From Haloimpatiens massiliensis (GTDB taxonomy: Bacteria; Bacillota; Clostridia; Clostridiales; Clostridiaceae), in NCBI RefSeq assembly GCF_900184255.1, contig NZ_LT854637.1, positions 121,963 through 185,962 on the forward strand: DNA of 64,000 nt, written 5' to 3'. How positions within the stretch are numbered: position 1 is the stretch's first letter; every line of letters begins with the position of its first letter. The position numbers and the translations under genes were made by a program. Positions 32,350 through 41,626 of this stretch are shown here, piece by piece. Under the pieces are notes generated by a model. That model did no database searches. It had not been told where the DNA came from and saw nothing but the letters and a program-made list of their open reading frames with translations.

Positions 32350-32380
32350 GACTGCAAATATATATTTTTTATTTGCAGTC
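32350..32380 (+). terminator. Stem-loop between precursor and maturase
   Basis: GACTGCAAAT/ATTTGCAGTC, a perfect 10-bp stem with an 11-nt loop and no T-run after it. Such a hairpin often lets the precursor be made in excess over the maturase. Confidence 0.6.
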
Positions 32381-32403
32381 ATTATCATTAGGAGGTGAAG
32401 TAC

Positions 32404-33678
32404 ATGAACTCAGTATATCTAGCTTTTTTAGACAATAGTAATCTACATTACTTTGGAGATTGTTCTATAGTTATAAGAGATACTGAAAAATACATGTTAG
32501 ATGATATAGAAACATATATAGTAGAAAAGATAAATGGAGAAAAGACTATAGATGATATAGCAAAAGAAATTGATACTGAATTAGAGATTGGTAATTTTGC
32601 AGATGTTAGAGAAAAGATTTTTCAGTTCATTAATAGTAAAAAGGAGTTTATTTGTACTAATACTGTGCCGATACATAGTGAAATGTATGTAACAGGTAGC
32701 AAAAAAATAAAAATGCCTTATAATTTAATATTTAGTCTTACTAATAAGTGTCACCATAAGTGTATTCATTGTTATAAAGAATCTAGTAATGAAAAGGAAG
32801 AACATATATCCAAAGAGAGGATTTTAAAAACTCTTAATTTTTTAAAGGGCAATTTGAATAGTATACAGCTTACAGGTGGAGAGCCTATGTTGCATGATGA
32901 TTTTTATGAAATCTTAGATTTTTGTAAGGAAAATTTTAAAACAACTATTACTACAACAGGTACACTAATAAATAGTGAAAATGCTCATAGATTTAAAGGA
33001 TTAAAAAATATTCAAATACCACTATACTCAGCTAATGAAGAGGAACACGATAGGTTTACAAGAACTAAAGGATCTTTTAGAAAAGCCATAAGGGCTATTG
33101 AGGAACTTATAAAAAATGACATTTATCCATCCATAGGTTCTATTTTAGCAAAGAACTCTGTTAAAGAAGCAGAAGATTTAATAAATTTATGCATAAGACT
33201 TAATATAAAAAGGATAAGATTTGGATATTTATTTCCACTAGAAAGAGCAAGGAATACTAATAATGTTGAGTTATTATCAGAAAAAGAAATATTAAAAATA
33301 CTTAATTCTTTAAAGATAAAGTATAGGGATAAAATAAATGTAGATTGTGATAAAGAAGAGGACTATAATCCAAAGTTTAATATAAATCAAGAAAGTGTAC
33401 AACCATATTCAAATTCTAAATGTCTTTTATGCGGAGGAGGCACTTTTTCTTTAGCTATAAGTGGAAATGGAAACGTGAAACCATGCGAAATAATTCCTGA
33501 TGATGTTTTTTCTATGGGCAATATAATAAATGAAGATATTGAAGAGATAATAACCAATGAAAAATTTGAAAATTTACCAATATGCATGAAAAAATGGCAG
33601 AGTGAATTGCAAAATGAAGGGAACGATATAGAAAGTGTATGTGCCCAGTTAAAAAATTACTGTCTTAAATATACGTAG
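32404..33678 (+). CDS. Radical SAM peptide maturase (PqqD-like N-terminus, SPASM-like Cys C-terminus)
   Basis: 424 residues from ATG 32404, 8 nt after AGGAGG. Residues 1-90 form a PqqD-like leader-binding domain (INGEKTIDDIAKEI). The radical SAM cluster motif is Cys116-x3-Cys120-x2-Cys123 (CHHKCIHC), with TGGEP at 157-161. The C-terminus has extra Cys at 340, 343, 361, 394, 413 and 420 (CLLCGGG, GNGNVKPCE), suggesting one or two auxiliary Fe-S clusters of SPASM/twitch type. It should use S-adenosylmethionine radicals to crosslink or epimerise the preceding peptide. No exporter or peptidase is adjacent, so processing may rely on genes elsewhere. Confidence 0.85.
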   Translation: MNSVYLAFLDNSNLHYFGDCSIVIRDTEKYMLDDIETYIVEKINGEKTIDDIAKEIDTELEIGNFADVREKIFQFINSKKEFICTNTVPIHSEMYVTGSKKIKMPYNLIFSLTNKCHHKCIHCYKESSNEKEEHISKERILKTLNFLKGNLNSIQLTGGEPMLHDDFYEILDFCKENFKTTITTTGTLINSENAHRFKGLKNIQIPLYSANEEEHDRFTRTKGSFRKAIRAIEELIKNDIYPSIGSILAKNSVKEAEDLINLCIRLNIKRIRFGYLFPLERARNTNNVELLSEKEILKILNSLKIKYRDKINVDCDKEEDYNPKFNINQESVQPYSNSKCLLCGGGTFSLAISGNGNVKPCEIIPDDVFSMGNIINEDIEEIITNEKFENLPICMKKWQSELQNEGNDIESVCAQLKNYCLKYT

Positions 33679-33802
33679 AAACGAATATAATAATGCTAAT
33701 GTATTTTATATCACAAAATACATTTCACGATACATGGATAGATAAGGAATATTTTCATTATAGGGATTGTGCAGAACTGTATTATAAATAACATAAACCT
33801 CA

Positions 33803-33846
33803 AAAAAGCTATCACTGAAGTAATGAAATAAGTGGTAGCTTTTTTG
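33803..33846 (+). terminator. Rho-independent terminator of the RiPP locus
   Basis: AAAAAAGCTATCACT with its near-complement AGTGGTAGCTTTTTT. Confidence 0.85.
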
Positions 33847-33941
33847 TAAAGAATAATATAGAATTGTTCTTTATCTATTATAGTAGTATAAAATTATATT
33901 AAAATGATTGTGTCAGTGTTTTTTAAAATTGAGGTGATACA

Positions 33942-34781
33942 ATGAATTTAAATATTGAGGAGTTATATAGGGAGTTTTCTAATTTAAAATTTGTGGGCAG
34001 TAAGGAACCTTCAATAAGAAATATAAATAAATTAATAAAGAATAAAAAGGTTGAGGATGAAAACTTATTTGTTATAGAAGGATTATGGGCCTATGAAAAA
34101 ATAATTAATAGCAATATAAGAATAAGAAATTTTGTGTTTTGTCCAGATTTTATTAAAAGCAAAACTATGCTTGAAATGGTTCGATTTATTGTTAGCGCAG
34201 CAGATAATTCACATTTAATATCAAGTAATCTATGTAGTAGATTAAGTAGTAGAAATAGTGGTGAGGGATTTTTTTTATTATGTAGTTTTCCGCGGTATAA
34301 ACTTGATGATATAGAATTGAAGGAGAACAATTTGCTAGTAATACTTGATGGATTAGAGAAACCAGGGAATATTGGAACAATTATAAGATCTGTTGATGGT
34401 GCTGGTGGAGATGGAGTAATTATTTGTAATAGTAATGTGAGAAAAACAAATCAAAAATTAATAAAGTCAAGTATGGGATCTAGTTTTATGCTGCCAGTAA
34501 TAAATAAGGATATAAATGAAATTATAATGTGGCTTAAAGCTAATAAATTTAAAATTATTAGTACTGATCTAAAGGCTACTAAAAATTATTATAATGCTGA
34601 CTATAAAGGGAGGATTGCTATTATTGCAGGAAATGAAATACATGGTATTTCAGATACTTGGAATGAATGTCAATGTGAAAGAGTAATAATACCTATGTTT
34701 GGAGGAGCAGATTCATTAAATGTAGGAGTTGCAGCCACAATGGTTGTTTATGAAGCAAGTTTTTGTCAAAGAGGATTATGA
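33942..34781 (+). CDS. TrmH-family (SpoU) RNA 2'-O-methyltransferase
   Basis: 279 residues. N-terminal substrate-binding region (1-115), then the SPOUT knot with the three SpoU motifs: LDGLEKPGNIGTIIRSVDGAG (motif 1 region), IIAGNEIHGIS (motif 2) and IPMFGGADSLNVGVAATMVVYE (motif 3). Probably methylates a ribose of rRNA or tRNA; some relatives of this layout give thiostrepton- or avilamycin-type resistance. The target nucleotide cannot be read from sequence. ATG after GAGGTGATAC. Single gene. Confidence 0.88.
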   Translation: MNLNIEELYREFSNLKFVGSKEPSIRNINKLIKNKKVEDENLFVIEGLWAYEKIINSNIRIRNFVFCPDFIKSKTMLEMVRFIVSAADNSHLISSNLCSRLSSRNSGEGFFLLCSFPRYKLDDIELKENNLLVILDGLEKPGNIGTIIRSVDGAGGDGVIICNSNVRKTNQKLIKSSMGSSFMLPVINKDINEIIMWLKANKFKIISTDLKATKNYYNADYKGRIAIIAGNEIHGISDTWNECQCERVIIPMFGGADSLNVGVAATMVVYEASFCQRGL

Positions 34782-34890
34782 AATTTTCCCATGTATTATT
34801 CAAGGGTAGATTATTAATTTTATAAAAGTGAGGTTTAAGGTGAAAAATTCTATTAAGACATAGAAATATAAAAGGGACTAGTTGTAAAAT

Positions 34891-34941
34891 AAAAAAGATA
34901 ACCGAAGGTTTTAAAAAATTTTGTTAAGACCTTCGGTTATC
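34891..34941 (-). terminator. Terminator of the chemoreceptor gene
   Basis: 13-bp perfect stem GATAACCGAAGGT/ACCTTCGGTTATC; on the minus strand a run TTTTTTATTT follows. Confidence 0.85.
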
Positions 34942-34944
34942 CAT

Positions 34945-36654
34945 TTATATTTTGAATCTAGAAATTTCAGCTTTTAATTTAGCCGTACTATCCTTTGCTT
35001 TAAGAACTTGCTCTAGTACTTCAGTTGATTTATTGTTAACTTCAGATACTTTAGTAGCAATGTCAGTTGTTCCATTTGCTCCTTCATTTGCTGCTTCTGC
35101 AACTCCTTCTATAATTTTTAATACATTATTTATTGATGCTAAAAGTTCTTCTGATGTGGCGCTAAAATCTGTTACAATATTATCTATAAAATTACCATCC
35201 TTATTGTATTTGTCTGCTACTTTAAGCATTGTTTTATAATCATTATCTACGTCTGTTGACACAAATGTTAGTAGATTGCTAGAATGTTTTCCTAGATTAT
35301 CTACATTTTCTGTTACTTTATCTGTGATATTTTTTATTTCAACTACTGCATCCTTTGATTGTTCTGCAAGTTTTCTAATTTCATCAGCTACCACTGAAAA
35401 ACCTCTTCCTGCTTCCCCGGCTCTTGAGGCTTCAATTGCCGCATTTAAAGCTAAAAGGTTTGTTTGCTGTGTTATTTGCATAATAGCTTCTGAAAGTACG
35501 GATATTTGTTCTACTACTTTTGATTGTTCTATAGCTTTTTTTAGTGATGAACTTGTGCTTATAAATATATCATTACTTCTTTTTTGTGATGTTTGTACAT
35601 TTGTTTGAGTTTCTTTAGCCCTAGTGTGTATTTCTTCAGCGTGTTGTGCTCCTTCTGTTGATTTTTCTGCTATGGAATTAACAGCACTTTCTATTTCTTT
35701 TGATGTAGCAGACATTTCTTCTGATGACGCTGCTGTTTCCTCCATGCTTGCAGACAATTCTTGAGTTGTAGCAGATACTCCTTCTATGTTTTCATTTAAT
35801 TTTGACATAGAACCATTTATAGTATCTACAACTACTTCTATATTATCTACGTTTTCAGTAACGGACACCATAATGTTTCTTATATTATTTATGAATTTAT
35901 TTATACTTTTTGCCAGTTCATTAATTTCATCTTTAGAATCAACTACAATCTCTTGAGTTAAATCTCCTCCCTTTTCGGAAAGAACATCTAACTCCCTTTT
36001 TAAAATATCCAATGATTTTGTTATAGACTTGATAATTACTATACCAACACCTACAGATACTAATGCTAAAACTATTAATATAATTAAAGTGAATTTTTTG
36101 GAATTTTCATACTGCCTATCTCCTTCTAAACTAGCATTTTCAGAGGCTTGTTTATTTAGTTGAGCTAATTTTAATAAAGTTGAAGATGCTGAATCGAAGG
36201 CTTCTTTTGATTCAGTATTTAATATTTTCATAGCTTCTTCTGTTTTTAATTGGTTGCTTAATACAGCTGCTTTTTTGTTTAAATCTAGATAGTGAGACCA
36301 TTTATCTTTAACATCGTTAATCAATTTTTTATCTTTTTCAGCAGTAGCGGTGTTTTCGTATTTTTTTATAAATTCTTGTATTTCTTTATTTTTTTCTTCC
36401 ATAGCTTTTTCTTTTGCACTCATTGTTTCTTTATTTTCAGCAATAACATGTTCATATTCCAGTATTCTGAAATCTGAAGTCAGAGTATTTAGTTCTTCTG
36501 AATATATAATACCTGGTATCATTTGCTGTGATATGATTGTAGACTTTTCATTTACTGTTTTTAATTTAACTAATGAATTTAAACCAATAAATATAATAAT
36601 ACTTAACAGTAAAAGAACTATAAAAGTGATTTTTGATTTGATAGTTTTTAACAT
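34945..36654 (-). CDS. Methyl-accepting chemotaxis protein
   Basis: 569 residues. Membrane helix 1 at about 9-31, an extracytoplasmic four-helix-bundle sensor (about 32-188), helix 2 at about 189-211, a HAMP domain (about 212-265, ending GGDLTQEIVVDSKDEINELA) and the cytoplasmic signalling hairpin with the conserved tip EASRAGEAGRGFSVVADEIR, which contacts CheA/CheW. The ligand is unknown. No chemotaxis genes adjoin it; it is an orphan receptor transcribed alone, between its own promoter and terminator. Confidence 0.93.
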   Translation of the reverse strand: MLKTIKSKITFIVLLLLSIIIFIGLNSLVKLKTVNEKSTIISQQMIPGIIYSEELNTLTSDFRILEYEHVIAENKETMSAKEKAMEEKNKEIQEFIKKYENTATAEKDKKLINDVKDKWSHYLDLNKKAAVLSNQLKTEEAMKILNTESKEAFDSASSTLLKLAQLNKQASENASLEGDRQYENSKKFTLIILIVLALVSVGVGIVIIKSITKSLDILKRELDVLSEKGGDLTQEIVVDSKDEINELAKSINKFINNIRNIMVSVTENVDNIEVVVDTINGSMSKLNENIEGVSATTQELSASMEETAASSEEMSATSKEIESAVNSIAEKSTEGAQHAEEIHTRAKETQTNVQTSQKRSNDIFISTSSSLKKAIEQSKVVEQISVLSEAIMQITQQTNLLALNAAIEASRAGEAGRGFSVVADEIRKLAEQSKDAVVEIKNITDKVTENVDNLGKHSSNLLTFVSTDVDNDYKTMLKVADKYNKDGNFIDNIVTDFSATSEELLASINNVLKIIEGVAEAANEGANGTTDIATKVSEVNNKSTEVLEQVLKAKDSTAKLKAEISRFKI

Positions 36655-36707
36655 AAAATTTTCTCTCCCCCTTATATAAATCTTAACATTTTACTATTTT
36701 TTATCTA

Positions 36708-36737
36708 AATATATCAATAATTATCATACACTGTCAA
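36708..36737 (-). promoter_or_regulatory. Promoter of the chemoreceptor gene
   Basis: Minus strand TTGACA (36737-36732), an 18-bp spacer and TATATT (36713-36708). No sigma-D-type site was noticed. Confidence 0.5.
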
Positions 36738-36838
36738 ATTAAGATTAGCAAGTAATTGTTTTTGAGGAAATAAATAATTAAATTTAAATTATTAGCAAAT
36801 AAAAGTTTAAAGTAACTCAATATTGTTAAATAAATAAA

Positions 36839-36872
36839 GTCACACCTCAGTTTACTATAAATAGGGTGTGAC
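36839..36872. repeat. Isolated hairpin in the MCP-S41 spacer
   Basis: GTCACACCT (36839) pairs with AGGGTGTGAC. A-run on the plus-strand exit and TTTATTTATTT on the minus side, so it could terminate minus-strand transcription, though no minus-strand gene ends here. The rest of the 460-bp spacer shows nothing else but the S41 promoter region. Confidence 0.45.
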
Positions 36873-37117
36873 AAAAAAAGTTGTATTACAGCTAATATTA
36901 TTTTTATAATCATATTACGATACTATGTATGTAAATTAACCTATTTAAAATATGTAATTAAAGTTAAAACTTGAGCCTATTTATATACAGGATCAAATTT
37001 TAACTCTTTAGAAGGTAGTATTTGTACAAGTATTTAAATAACTGTTAAAATATAGTATTATAGTATATATTAGAAAAATATAAAATATTATCTAAAACAA
37101 ACAAAGGGGATGGGTAT

Positions 37118-38332
37118 ATGAGGAAAAAGTTTGCGCTAGCAATAATTATAGCATTCCTCTCAATTGCTTTAATTGGTTGTAGCAAGGGAGGAACTAAGGA
37201 ACTATCTACAAAAGAAAAAGTGCAAGACTTTGAATATATGTATCAGGTAATAAAAGAAGGGTATCCTTATATTGATGTAAATAAGAGATTAAATAATGTA
37301 GATTGGTTAGCAAATAAAGATTCATATTTAAAAAGAATTAAATCTACTAGAAATGATAAAAAATTTATAAAAGAACTTTCACTAATATTAGCGGATTTGC
37401 ATAATGGGCATACACATTTAGTCAATAATAAAGAATCCTACAGTATGATTAAAGACGGATATGGTAAACTAGGGTGGTATGATTTTTTTGATGATGATAA
37501 GGTTAAAAATAGATATGAAAAATTTGAAAGCCAAAATAAAAGTAAGGATGTAAGTAAAAAAATGTTCTCTAGTAGAGATTTGATACTTAAAGATGTAGTT
37601 AAAGATAAGGTTGGTTATATGTATTTGCCACAGATGACTCCAAGAAATAAATCAGTAGAAGAGGATATGAAAATTATTTCTGATTATATAAAAACTTTAG
37701 AAAACCATAAAGCTTTGATTATTGATATAAGAGGTAATGGTGGTGGAAATGATCTTTACTGGGAAAGTATAGTTTCTCTTATAGCAAATGAAGATATGGA
37801 AAGGCGAGGTTTTTCGTTATTTAGAAATAGTAATAAAATAATAAATGATTATGTTAATGCAAGAGGGATTTATTTAACACCTATGAGTGAATTGTCAGAG
37901 GAAGTAATAAATAACGCACCTAAAGAAATTTTAGATAAGTTTAGTGGATTTGTAAAATCCTAGAAAATTATAAAGAGTAATAATTCCAAATTCAAAGGAA
38001 AAATATATCTTCTTGTAGATAAGAGTGTATATTCTTCATCGGAATCCTTTTCGATATTTTGCAAGGACACTAATTTTGCAACTATAATCGGTACAACCAC
38101 TGGTGGAGATGGTGGTGGTAGTGACCCAGTACTATTTGCTTTACCTAACAGTGGATTGATAGTTAGAATGTCTAGCAACATGTTTTTAACTAGGAATGGA
38201 AAATGCGATGAGGAATTTAAAACTACTCCTGATTTCCCAGTAGTAAATTGCAAAAGGACTAAAGATTTTAAGGGAGATAAGTGTATCAAAAAAGTTTTAG
38301 AACTTGAAGGCATTGGAATTAATGAGCAATAA
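37118..38332 (+). pseudogene. S41-family lipoprotein peptidase with one in-frame TAG
   Basis: The frame runs 37118-38332 except for TAG at 37961-37963. The N-terminus is a lipoprotein signal with lipobox LIGC (Cys21). The first part (281 codons) has ADLHNGHTH and the core LIIDIRGNGGGND of tail-specific/C-terminal processing-like proteases. After the stop the same frame continues with IYLLVDKSVYSSSESFSIFC, the region holding the catalytic Ser, and IIGTTTGGDGGGS. Without readthrough the enzyme lacks its nucleophile. The intact remainder suggests a recent mutation (or a base-call error). Confidence 0.85.
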
Positions 38333-38481
38333 TAATATCATTATAATTATAATACATTAAATTTAACATATGTTTGTGTTAAATTAAAATTATGCAATTT
38401 AATATTTCCTAATAAAAATAATTTTAAGCAGTATTTAGAATTGAATTTGAATACAAAATATAAAAAATATATATTTCCTTC

Positions 38482-38512
38482 TTGACCTTAGTCTAAGACT
38501 AAGGTTTAGAAT
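38482..38512 (+). promoter_or_regulatory. MerR-type promoter-operator
   Basis: TTGACC (38482-38487), an elongated 19-bp spacer and TAGAAT (38507-38512). The palindrome CCTTAGTC-TAA-GACTAAGG (38486-38504) fills the spacer. This is the layout of MerR-activated promoters, in which the regulator untwists the long spacer; here it stands before the merR-like gene itself, so autoregulation is expected. Confidence 0.8.
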
Positions 38513-38536
38513 AACACTTGAAGGAGATGAAAGATT

Positions 38537-39583
38537 ATGAAAAATTATTATAGTATAAATGAAGTGGCTAATATATTTGATATAACAACTAATAAAATTA
38601 GGTATTATGAGAAAAAAGGATTATTAGTTCCTTTAAGGGATGTAGATAATGAGTATAGAAAATTCACTTATAAAGATATAATGAAGCTGCAAGCAATATT
38701 ATTATATAGATCAATAGGGTTATCAATTAAAGATATAAAAGACATAATGTTTAATAATAATAGCAGTAATTATTTAAATCACTTTAATAGGGAGTGGCAG
38801 ATTGTAAGTAATGAAATTGATAGATTAAATGTTGTAAGAAATTCTCTTTAAAGCATAATAGATAATATTTATGAATCAGAGGAGTGTAGAGTAGATGATA
38901 ATATACTAGATATTATAAAAAGTGCTAGTGAATTGAACAAAATTAAAAATAGTTGGAAGGACAGATGGGATTTTAATAGTTGGGCTGATACTTATGATGA
39001 ATCTGTAATGAAAGATAAAGGAGTACTTAAGATATATGAAAATTATAACTTAATATTAGAAAATGTATATAATTTAGCTGTAAGTTCCATAATAAATGAT
39101 TCTCGTATATTAGAGATAGGCGTTGGAACAGGGAATTTAGCTGGTAAATTTTTAGAGAATGATTATGATATAGTAGGAATAGATCAATCTAGAGAAATGC
39201 TTCGAGTTGCAAAAGAAAAATATCCAAAGTTAAAGGTTAGGTTAGGAGAGTTTTTAAAAATACCATACAGTGATAAATGTTTTGATATTATAGTGTCCAC
39301 ATATGCTTTTCATCATTTAAATAATGATGAAAAGTCTATAGCTATAAGAGAAATGCTTAGGGTATTAAGAGATAATGGAAAAATAATTATTGGAGATTTG
39401 ATGTTTAAAGATAAACAGGAAGAAATAAATGTTCTTAAAGGGTTGTCTAAAGAACAAATAGATGAAGTAAGAGATGAGTATTATTCATATATTGATTTTT
39501 TAGAAGCTGAGTTTTTAAAGTTCAATAAGAAATTAAAGTATAAAAAAATAGATGAGTTTAACTATATAGTAAAAGTAATTTAA
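38537..39583 (+). pseudogene. MerR regulator-SAM methyltransferase fusion, split by an in-frame TAA
   Basis: One frame throughout. Codons 1-104 are a MerR DNA-binding domain (YYSINEVANIFDITTNKIRY then YEKKGLLVPLRDVDNEYRKF); TAA at 38849-38851 ends it. The same frame continues through a linker to a class I methyltransferase (LEIGVGTGNLAGKFL and a late STYAFHHLNNDEK), ending at 39583. A TTG at 38933 could restart translation, but it has no clear ribosome site. Fusions of MerR with a YrrT-like methyltransferase are known in clostridia, so the intact form was probably about 348 residues. The truncated MerR part may still bind DNA. Confidence 0.8.
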
Positions 39584-39633
39584 AGAGCGTACATGGATTT
39601 GTGCAAATCAAATCTATGTCGCTCTTTAAATTT
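39582..39633 (+). terminator. Terminator after the MerR-methyltransferase gene
   Basis: AAAGAGCG...ACAT.GATTT pairs with AAATC.ATGT...CGCTCTTT, followed by AAATTT. Confidence 0.75.
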
Positions 39634-39831
39634 ATAATGGTATAAAGCATTTTTTACAATGTTTATGGCAATTTTAACTATAAAACTAGTAAAAAATATC
39701 AATATAATAGATTATATAAAGCTGTATTATAAAATATTATGTAAAAACTTATTTAACGTTACTTCCTGCATTTGTAGAAGATGGGAGTATTACCATAGGT
39801 AATCAAAGGATAGATTCATCGGAGGATATAT

Positions 39832-41280
39832 ATGAAAATAAAGGAATTATTAATTAATATTCCATACACAATAATGAGAGGCTCAGATGAAATAGATATC
39901 CACAGTATTTCATGGGATTCTAGAAGAGTTAAATCTAATGCATTATTTGTATGTGTAAAAAATAGAAATGTAGATAGGCATGATCATGCCAGTGCAGCGG
40001 TTAATGCTGGTGCCATTGCACTGGTTGTGGAACATGAAGTGCAGGATATTCCAGAGAATATTACTATTATCAAAGTTCAAAATACAAAAGTTATAGTAGC
40101 TAGTATTGCAAATACTTATTATAATGAGCCTTCTAAAAAATTTAATCTTATAGGTGTTACAGGAACAAATGGAAAGACTTCTGTGTCCATTTTTATATCA
40201 AAAATATTAGAAGGTCTTGGGCGTAAAGTTGGAGTTATTGGTACTATTGAAAATCGTATTGGAAATAAAACACTAAAAACCCAAAAGAAAAACCCCACAA
40301 CTCCAGATGCTATTGAACTTCAAGAGTCATTTAATGAAATGATTGAATTAGATGTTAAAGATGTAGTAATGGAAGTTAGTTCGTCTGCACTGGATAATTA
40401 TAGAGTTTATAAATGTGATTTTGACATGGGCATATTTACAAATTTAACTCAAGATCATTTGGAAGAGCATGGAACAATGGAAAATTATAAAAATGCAAAA
40501 ATGAAATTATTTAAAATGTGTAGGCTTGGAATTATTAATTCTGATGATAAAGTTTCAAAGGAGATAAAACATAATGCTAAATGTGATATTATAACCTATG
40601 GAATCCATACCTCTTGTGATTTTAAGGCAAGAGATATATGTTATTCCCTTGAAGGTGTAAACTTTATATTGGATTTTCATGGTGTTTTAAAGAAAGTAAG
40701 TTTTAAAATTCCTGGAAAATTTAGTGTTTACAATGCTTTGGCAGCTATTGCAGCTTGTTATTTTCTAGGTATACCTTTAGATATAATTATTGAAGAAATA
40801 AGTAATATTACTGGTGTAGCTGGGAGGTTTCAGGTAGTTCCCAATAATAAGGACTATTTGACTATAGTAGATTATGCTCATACTCCTGATGCCCTTAAGA
40901 ATGTATTGAGTACCGCAAGAGAATTAACTAAAAATAGGATTATTTTAGTATTTGGCTGTGGTGGTAATAGAGATAAAACCAAACGGCCTATTATGGGAGA
41001 AATGGGGGGAGAGTTTGCAGACATGTGTTTTATAACTTCTGACAACCCAAGAAATGAAAATCCTACAGGTATCATAAATGACATTGAAGTAGGAATTAAA
41101 AAAACTAACTGCATATATGAGAAAATTCAAGATAGAAAGGAAGCTATATATGCAGCACTTAAGGCCGCTAAAACTGGTGACATAGTTATTATTGCTGGAA
41201 AAGGACATGAAAATTATCAAATTGTTGGGGAAAAACTTATACACTTTGATGATGCAGAGATAGTAAGGAGTTTTAAATGA
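39832..41280 (+). CDS. murE: MurE-type UDP-MurNAc-tripeptide ligase
   Basis: 482 residues. ATP-dependent addition of the third amino acid (meso-diaminopimelate) to UDP-MurNAc-dipeptide. Motifs: IHSISWDSRRVKSNALFVC at the UDP-binding end, P-loop GVTGTNGKTS, EVSSSAL, GRFQVV and VDYAHTPDALK, and DNPRNENP, whose DNPR is the signature for meso-DAP rather than lysine. ATG after CGGAGGATATAT. It stands alone, outside a division/cell-wall cluster, so it may be a second murE copy; the genome must be checked for another. Confidence 0.88.
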   Translation: MKIKELLINIPYTIMRGSDEIDIHSISWDSRRVKSNALFVCVKNRNVDRHDHASAAVNAGAIALVVEHEVQDIPENITIIKVQNTKVIVASIANTYYNEPSKKFNLIGVTGTNGKTSVSIFISKILEGLGRKVGVIGTIENRIGNKTLKTQKKNPTTPDAIELQESFNEMIELDVKDVVMEVSSSALDNYRVYKCDFDMGIFTNLTQDHLEEHGTMENYKNAKMKLFKMCRLGIINSDDKVSKEIKHNAKCDIITYGIHTSCDFKARDICYSLEGVNFILDFHGVLKKVSFKIPGKFSVYNALAAIAACYFLGIPLDIIIEEISNITGVAGRFQVVPNNKDYLTIVDYAHTPDALKNVLSTARELTKNRIILVFGCGGNRDKTKRPIMGEMGGEFADMCFITSDNPRNENPTGIINDIEVGIKKTNCIYEKIQDRKEAIYAALKAAKTGDIVIIAGKGHENYQIVGEKLIHFDDAEIVRSFK

Positions 41281-41475
41281 AAATATATTTTAATTTGGAT
41301 ATTATACAATAATTTTATCTGTCTAAAAGAAGAATTTCTAAAATTAAATTTAAATAGTTTCTTTGCTCCTTATGCAACTCATTCCAGAGAAATTTCATAA
41401 TTCAAGTAATGTAATACTTTTTGTGGGATAATTATTGTATATTATTCGCCATAGGAAATATATGGAAAAATTATA

Positions 41476-41509
41476 ATAGTAGCTCTTAAAAAGGGCTACT
41501 AATTTTTGT
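41476..41509 (+). terminator. Terminator after murE
   Basis: TAGTAGCTCTT/AAGGGCTACTA hairpin followed by ATTTTTG. Confidence 0.75.
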
Positions 41510-41523
41510 GTTAATAATTAAAT

Positions 41524-41571
41524 TATATATAGACAAAATGAATAAAAGTTTATTTATATATAGACAAAATC
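41524..41571 (+). promoter_or_regulatory. Tandem 17-bp direct repeats before the LuxR-type gene
   Basis: TTATATATAGACAAAAT occurs at 41524-41540 and 41555-41571, 31 bp apart (three helix turns). They sit 55-100 bp before the next gene and are a plausible activator or autoregulator site. Confidence 0.5.
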
Positions 41572-41626
41572 CTAAAATTAACCTATAATTTATATAGAAA
41601 TATATGAAATAGGGGAGTTGAATAGT

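Noticed and set aside
38933..39583. Separate methyltransferase gene starting at TTG 38933
   Set aside because: It is in the same frame as the MerR part with a single stop between and has no clear ribosome site; a broken fusion explains it better.
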